Assembly: GCA_964017195.1 (NCBI GenBank)
Contig: OZ024888.1
Location: 11,913,701-11,977,700 of the forward strand
From: Siderastrea radians
Lineage: Eukaryota > Cnidaria > Anthozoa > Scleractinia > Rhizangiidae
Reading direction: 5' to 3'
Length of the DNA: 64,000 bases
A program made the position numbers and the translations under genes. Below the pieces are notes generated by a model. That model had not been told where the DNA came from. It did not search any database and worked only from the letters and a program-made list of their open reading frames with translations. Positions 46,101 to 52,100 of the stretch are shown here, piece by piece; within the stretch, counting starts at the first letter, position 1; the number at the start of each line of letters is the position of its first letter.

Positions 46101-49100
46101 GTTAACCTTCTAGTGGCTCTGTCGAATGCCAACAACAGAAAGGGTTTAAGGTGCACGATTTGTCACCATACGCCAGGAAACGAGATCTTGTCACGCCGTT
46201 TGTAACGATGTTCGTCGTTTCAGTCTTATGATATTTTCGCCACCATAGTCCTTTGTGACAATCAAAATCGGGTGATTTTAGTAGATTTTCCTGGTGGCTG
46301 TCAAAACATAATCGTAATTTTGTGTGAGAATTATCTGGCGGAAATTTATTATTTATTTACGTAAGCCTGCAAATTCTCATCGATGCCTCTTAGAAAGCTG
46401 CGCATATTAATTTTCTTTACTAAGTTGCATTGATTTGTATGTAGGTCGAGCAAGAACCCGACACCGATCAATTTTTAAACTAAGGCAATTGATTTTTATG
46501 TGAAGAAATGTATGTTAGAGGACGCATGGGACGTGGCGCTTTCATGACTCCGATTATAATTTATTCCAGCTACAGTGGTATCATTTATTAACATTCCCCG
46601 GCTTTATTGAGTTTTCCTTTTGATATTTTACTTACTGTATTTCAAGTATAGAAGGTTTTCAACTAAATATTGTAGCGACATCTTGGGTAATACCAGGTTT
46701 TCTTCAAAACATGATACTGCATTTGTGTTTTGCGTGTAACACAATGCTGGCGGGAAATATGAGGTTTTGAAAATCGCGCGCGTCTTAACGACGTGACCGA
46801 TCTACGATGCTATAGAATCGAGACAAAAAGAGACAAGAGGCCTTTGGTAAGTAGCAATCACAATTACGATTTTGTACATACCTGGAGACGAAATATTAGC
46901 ATCACGCTCTTTATTCTGATTTCCTTAGATAATTTGCTGTACCTGGAAACTTGATCGCTATCATTGCCCTTTAGCTTATTCTGTTTTCCTTGGGTAGAAT
47001 ATACCTGGAAGCGTTAAGTTTGACATCGCGCTTAATCTTATTCTGTCTTCCTTGGGTAGCATATACCTGGAAGAGGAATGCCTAACATCGCGCTTCAATA
47101 GCTTATTCTGTCTTTCTTGGGTAGCAGATACCTGGAAGCGGAATGCCTAACATCGCGCTTTAGCTTATTCTGTCTTCCTTGGGTAGCAGATACCTGGAAG
47201 CGGAATGCCTAACATCGCGCTTTAGTTTATTCTGTCTTCCTTGGGTAGCAGATACCTGGAAGATTAATGCCTAACATCACGCTTTAGCTTATTTTGTCCT
47301 CCTTGGGTAGCAGATACCTGGAGGCGGAATGCCTAACATCGCGCTTTAGCTTATACTGTCTTCCTTGGGTAGCAGATACCTGGAAGCGGAATGTCTAACA
47401 TCGCGCTTTAGCTTATTCTGTCTTCCCTGGGTAGCAGATACCTGGAAGCCGAATGTCTAACATCGCGCTTTAGCTTATTCTGTCTTCCCTGGGTAGCAGA
47501 TACCTGGAAGCCGAATGTATAACCTCGCGCTTTGGCTTATTCTGTCGTTGCAGCAATCAAAAGCGATCGAGCGATGATAACTGGATTAAATACGCGATGT
47601 ATCGTGTCATCTCGCCTAAGCCTTAGCTTGTAGTGTTTGATGCTGGAGAAAGGCAAATAATACCCTGAAAAAATAAAATAAATGTTTTTGGAAATCATGG
47701 CTCTGTCGTAATCATTATTACCAGCTTAGCCTACAAATTAGTAAGCGTAGGTTGCGATATTGTTCGCGCTCGTTTTTGCCTTCGCGAGGAAAAATACCGC
47801 CAGCTACACAGGCCACTAAACAAAGTGACCAAGAAGCCAAATTATTTTTATCCGCCATGAACTGTCATAAACATTACTCAGCATTGTCATCTTTTACAGC
47901 ACCCAACTTATTAAAATAACACCTCATCTCATCTTCGTGAAGCTACAAGGTGTCAAACCATGGCATAAAGTTACTTATGCAAATTAGCTGAGGGCACATT
48001 GAATGTGCCCTCAGCTAATTTGCATAATAGGTTTTGAGCGGCTCAAAGCGCGTCATGTAAAACGCAATATATTGTTACGGTAGTGACTGGAAATAATATA
48101 TCTTATGTTTATAACGTAACTATGTATTGAGTACTGGATGGGTTATTTTCTGCACAGGGTGCAGAGGAGCGAAGTTCGAGCAGAACGTTTAGTTTTCCTT
48201 GCGAAAGACAACCGACCTCGTGCGGAAAGCGAAGCTTTCCGAAGAAAAGTCGTTGCCGTTTGGACAACGTGTTAGCCGACCGCGTAGTGTAAGTCGAGCT
48301 CAGTGACCCTAAGAGCCCACAGTAATTTGACCTGCGATAAAAATCTAGGTAGCGCGAGTGACGCAAGGTCGCAGCAAATTATGTCGGTTGTCTTTCGCAA
48401 GGAAAACTAAACGTTCTGCTCGAACTTCGCTCCTCTGTACCCTGTGTTTTCTGTTGTTTCAATTCACTTGCGTCAAAGTACATGATAAGTTATGAGACTG
48501 TGCTCAATTGAGGGTCTGGACTTCTTTCGTCTTCAATGACGGAAAATTCGCAACTGACGTGTAAACATTTGTCAGGAATTTAGCGGAAGATTTTTTTGGG
48601 AAAATTGCTTTTAAAATGACTCGAAGTTTTGAAGCTTCTAATGGTTTGTCCTTGGAAAATACGAAATTGACTTCTTTTTAATTTGAAGCGTCTAACACAA
48701 GTTTGACAAATTTAAAGAATAAATTGCCGTTACTTACGGCCTCTAACACAAGTTTGACAAATTTAAAGAATAAATTGCCGTTACTTACGAGTGAATTTAG
48801 AGAACTTGATCACTGGTTTCAATGCACAGATGCGCGACTTTTACGAAACGAATGATTCGTCAAAGTAACCGCTTGCTTTCAAAAAATCTGACCTTGAACA
48901 ATGAAGACATCAAGCTGGCTAACGATTTCACCTATCTTGGATCAAAGATGGCTTCCACTGAAAGCAATGTGAAACGGCGCCTTAGCTGGCCGTTTCTCTA
49001 AAGTCTCGGTAACTTTTCGGGCCCGGAGCTATATTTTGAAATCAAACTATTTATAGAATGGTGGCTTGGCTTTAGCCTACAAACCAGCTCGACTGGTTTC

Positions 49101-52100
49101 GTCATCTTACAATTTTACTGCTTAGCTTTAAAAACCAACGCAATTTGAATATTTAGGGTAAACCTTGCGTCCGTAAAAAGCTTTCCGGCCCTGCAAAGTT
49201 ATCGGGACTTTCGAGAAACGGGCCTTTGTTCAGCATTCTGGAAGCTAGAGAAGCTGTGGCGATCCAATACTGCCCCCACACACCTCAAAATGAATCTGTT
49301 GATAACAACCTGACTATCTATCCTTCTATATGGACGTGAAGGATGAACAATAACCAAGAAGCTTGAAGATAAACTCAGCAGCTTCGCCACCAGCTGCTAT
49401 AGAATAATCCAGGGTATCAAGAGACTATAGACTTCACCTCGAACGAAGAAGTCCTCAAGAGAGTAAAACAAGATCAGCCCACCGGGCTGATACAACTACG
49501 ACATCTCCACTTCTTAGGGCACCTCGTCAGGAAACCAGGAATGAATTGGACAGCAAGTACGCCCTTTTAAACCCTAAGAATAGCAAACGTAGGCCCGGTC
49601 GCCCAAAGCTGGTGTTCCGTCAGTACAGTGCCAGCGTAATCAGAAAGACATACCACCAATGCCAGAAGAGATACGAAGCATGTCACAAGGCAGGAAGGAA
49701 TGGATAAAGCTCGTGGCCGACTGCGGTGCAGTTGGATGATGGTGAGGGCTCGGTGCCGTTGTTGTTGTCGTTGTTTACTTATTTTTAGTTTTTGTTTCTC
49801 TCTTTTTTCCTAGGTGTCTTTGGTCGTGTCTTCCTTTGTTTTGGAAAATATTTCGCCTAATCGATGAGCAAAGAGGTCAGTTTTAACAGGAAGCAGCAAC
49901 CAGTGACAAGGTCAAAGTTTGCCTCAATTTCACAAGAAAATTGTTAGTGTGTGTAACGCTGGTCAACTTTACCGTATTTTCTCGATTAAACGCCGGGGAC
50001 GTTTATTTGAAACTCGGCCTCGTAGACCCGGCGTTTACTCGAACCCGGCGCTTATTCGGGGCCCGGCGTTTATTTATTAAATGCATTTTTCAGGTTTATT
50101 TAACCAAGAACCAAATTTCAACAAAAACGTTAAAAAAATGTGAAACAATGTCATCAACTTTGTCTTTTCTAAGTGAATCTCGTAAGCTATTTATCAAAAA
50201 AAAAAGTCACTGACAGAAACAGTGATTGAACTCTTCTCAACGTTACGTTTCTCCGTGCATGAAAGGAGGAAGTGTATCGGTAACTGCTCGACAGCAAACG
50301 TACCGTGCAAGCAATTTTGAACAAGGTGGTGGCGGTTCCTTCTCCATCAGTTCTGAGAAAGGCAAAATTATTGAACGATTCAATTGCAAGAAACTGCTGG
50401 AGAAACGCTGGAGAGACTCTCGAGATGATCCTTGCTTGATACCCGCAGAAAAGTTACCATGATTTAAAAGAGATTGACACGGTACCTGATGCGTCGTTTG
50501 TTTCATCTGGTTTTGTAAAAAGTACTTTTGTAAAAGGTAGTTTGGTTTGAATATAAGTGTATAAATTCAAACATAATGGTAGAAAGAGAACTAGTATACA
50601 GTCACGACACAAAATCCTGATTTAATATACCTATCTCGAATAAACGCCGGGACCTCAAATAAACGCCGGGACCCCGAATAAACGCCGGGGGCGTTTACTT
50701 TAAAATTGGCCCTGTAGACCCGGCGTTTATTTGAACCCGGCGTTTATTCGGGGTCCGGCGTTTAATCGAGAAAATACGGTATATGAATTCTCTCGTTCAG
50801 ACATCTTTTTTTGGAATTTTGCCTGATTCATCAGTGCCCCTCACGGCCAGGGTTAAGATATACTGCAAAATGTCAATTGAAACAATTTCTGCATACATTC
50901 ACAGCTGCCAGGATGCTGTATGGTAAAGTTAAGCTGCAGCAGACACATTTCTTGTTCAAACAGACACTTGTTATCATAAGTCGTGCCGTTTGAAGAACAG
51001 ATTGGTTCTTGATAGGATGGACAACTGTCGACGCACGCACAGCGAGCATCATAAGGACCAAAAGCCTTACAAAGACCATAATAATCACAGGTAACATCCA
51101 GAGAGGGATCCAAGTCTAACATTGTAGTTAACAGAAACAAATATTATATCAGTCTTGAAGGGCACTTAAGCGTGCACGCAGCTTAAGGCAAAAACATTTG
51201 GCTAACAAACACCAAATACTATACTTAGAACTCTGTTTTTAGGTCTGAACCCAAATATTCATATGACTTGTATATGTTTTCCCGAAAGCATGATCAATTT
51301 TTCTGGGCTTTTATAAGTTTTCCAGCACGTGAGAAACATTGACTAAATTTTAAAGACTGATACATTTCTGCTTTTGAGACGGGAAATGCCGGGCAAAGGA
51401 ATCGCTCAGCTATAACCATGTCCAATTCTTCATTTTTGCTAACTTATGACTAAATTTTTTACAGACCTCCAATAACCAAATAGTCGACTTTAATGGTATC
51501 GTTATTGGTAGCGTCACTGTTGTAGGATTTCACACAAATCTCCGTCTCTGTCGTGGAAGTGTGCTAAAAGGAAAAAAAATTGCATTGTATGCTTCATGGA
51601 AGAATACCTTGTATAAATTGCAATGTTTTGAGGCCAAGGCGGATCGAAGGGACCAGACCCTCCCCCCCCCCCCCCCATCCCGATCCCCATCGAAGGGACA
51701 TGACCTCCCCATCCTCATTCCGTCCCCACGCCCTTACCATCGGTTTCTCGGCACCGAATAACAATCCTGGACACAACACTGGAGGCGATTTTCCTCGTGG
51801 AATTTGGGGCCTGCCAAGTGCTATTCCATGCCAGTAACGTGAATGTACATTTCAATGTAAATAGGGCAAAGGCAGTAACAGTAAATTTCACTAATAAACC
51901 AGTCAAGAAGAAGAAGATGAAGAAAAAGAAGAAGAAGAACAACAACAACAACAACAAGAAGAAGAACAACAACAACAACAACAACAACAACAATAACAAC
52001 AACAAGAAAAAGAACAAGAACAAGAAGAAGAAGACGAAGACGAAGACGCAGACGAAGACGAAGAAGAAGAAGAAGAAGAAGAAGAAGAAGAACAACAACA

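Noticed and set aside
46895..47546. A CRISPR-like array
   Set aside because: Direct 62-bp tandem units without unique spacers in a eukaryotic intron; a minisatellite.
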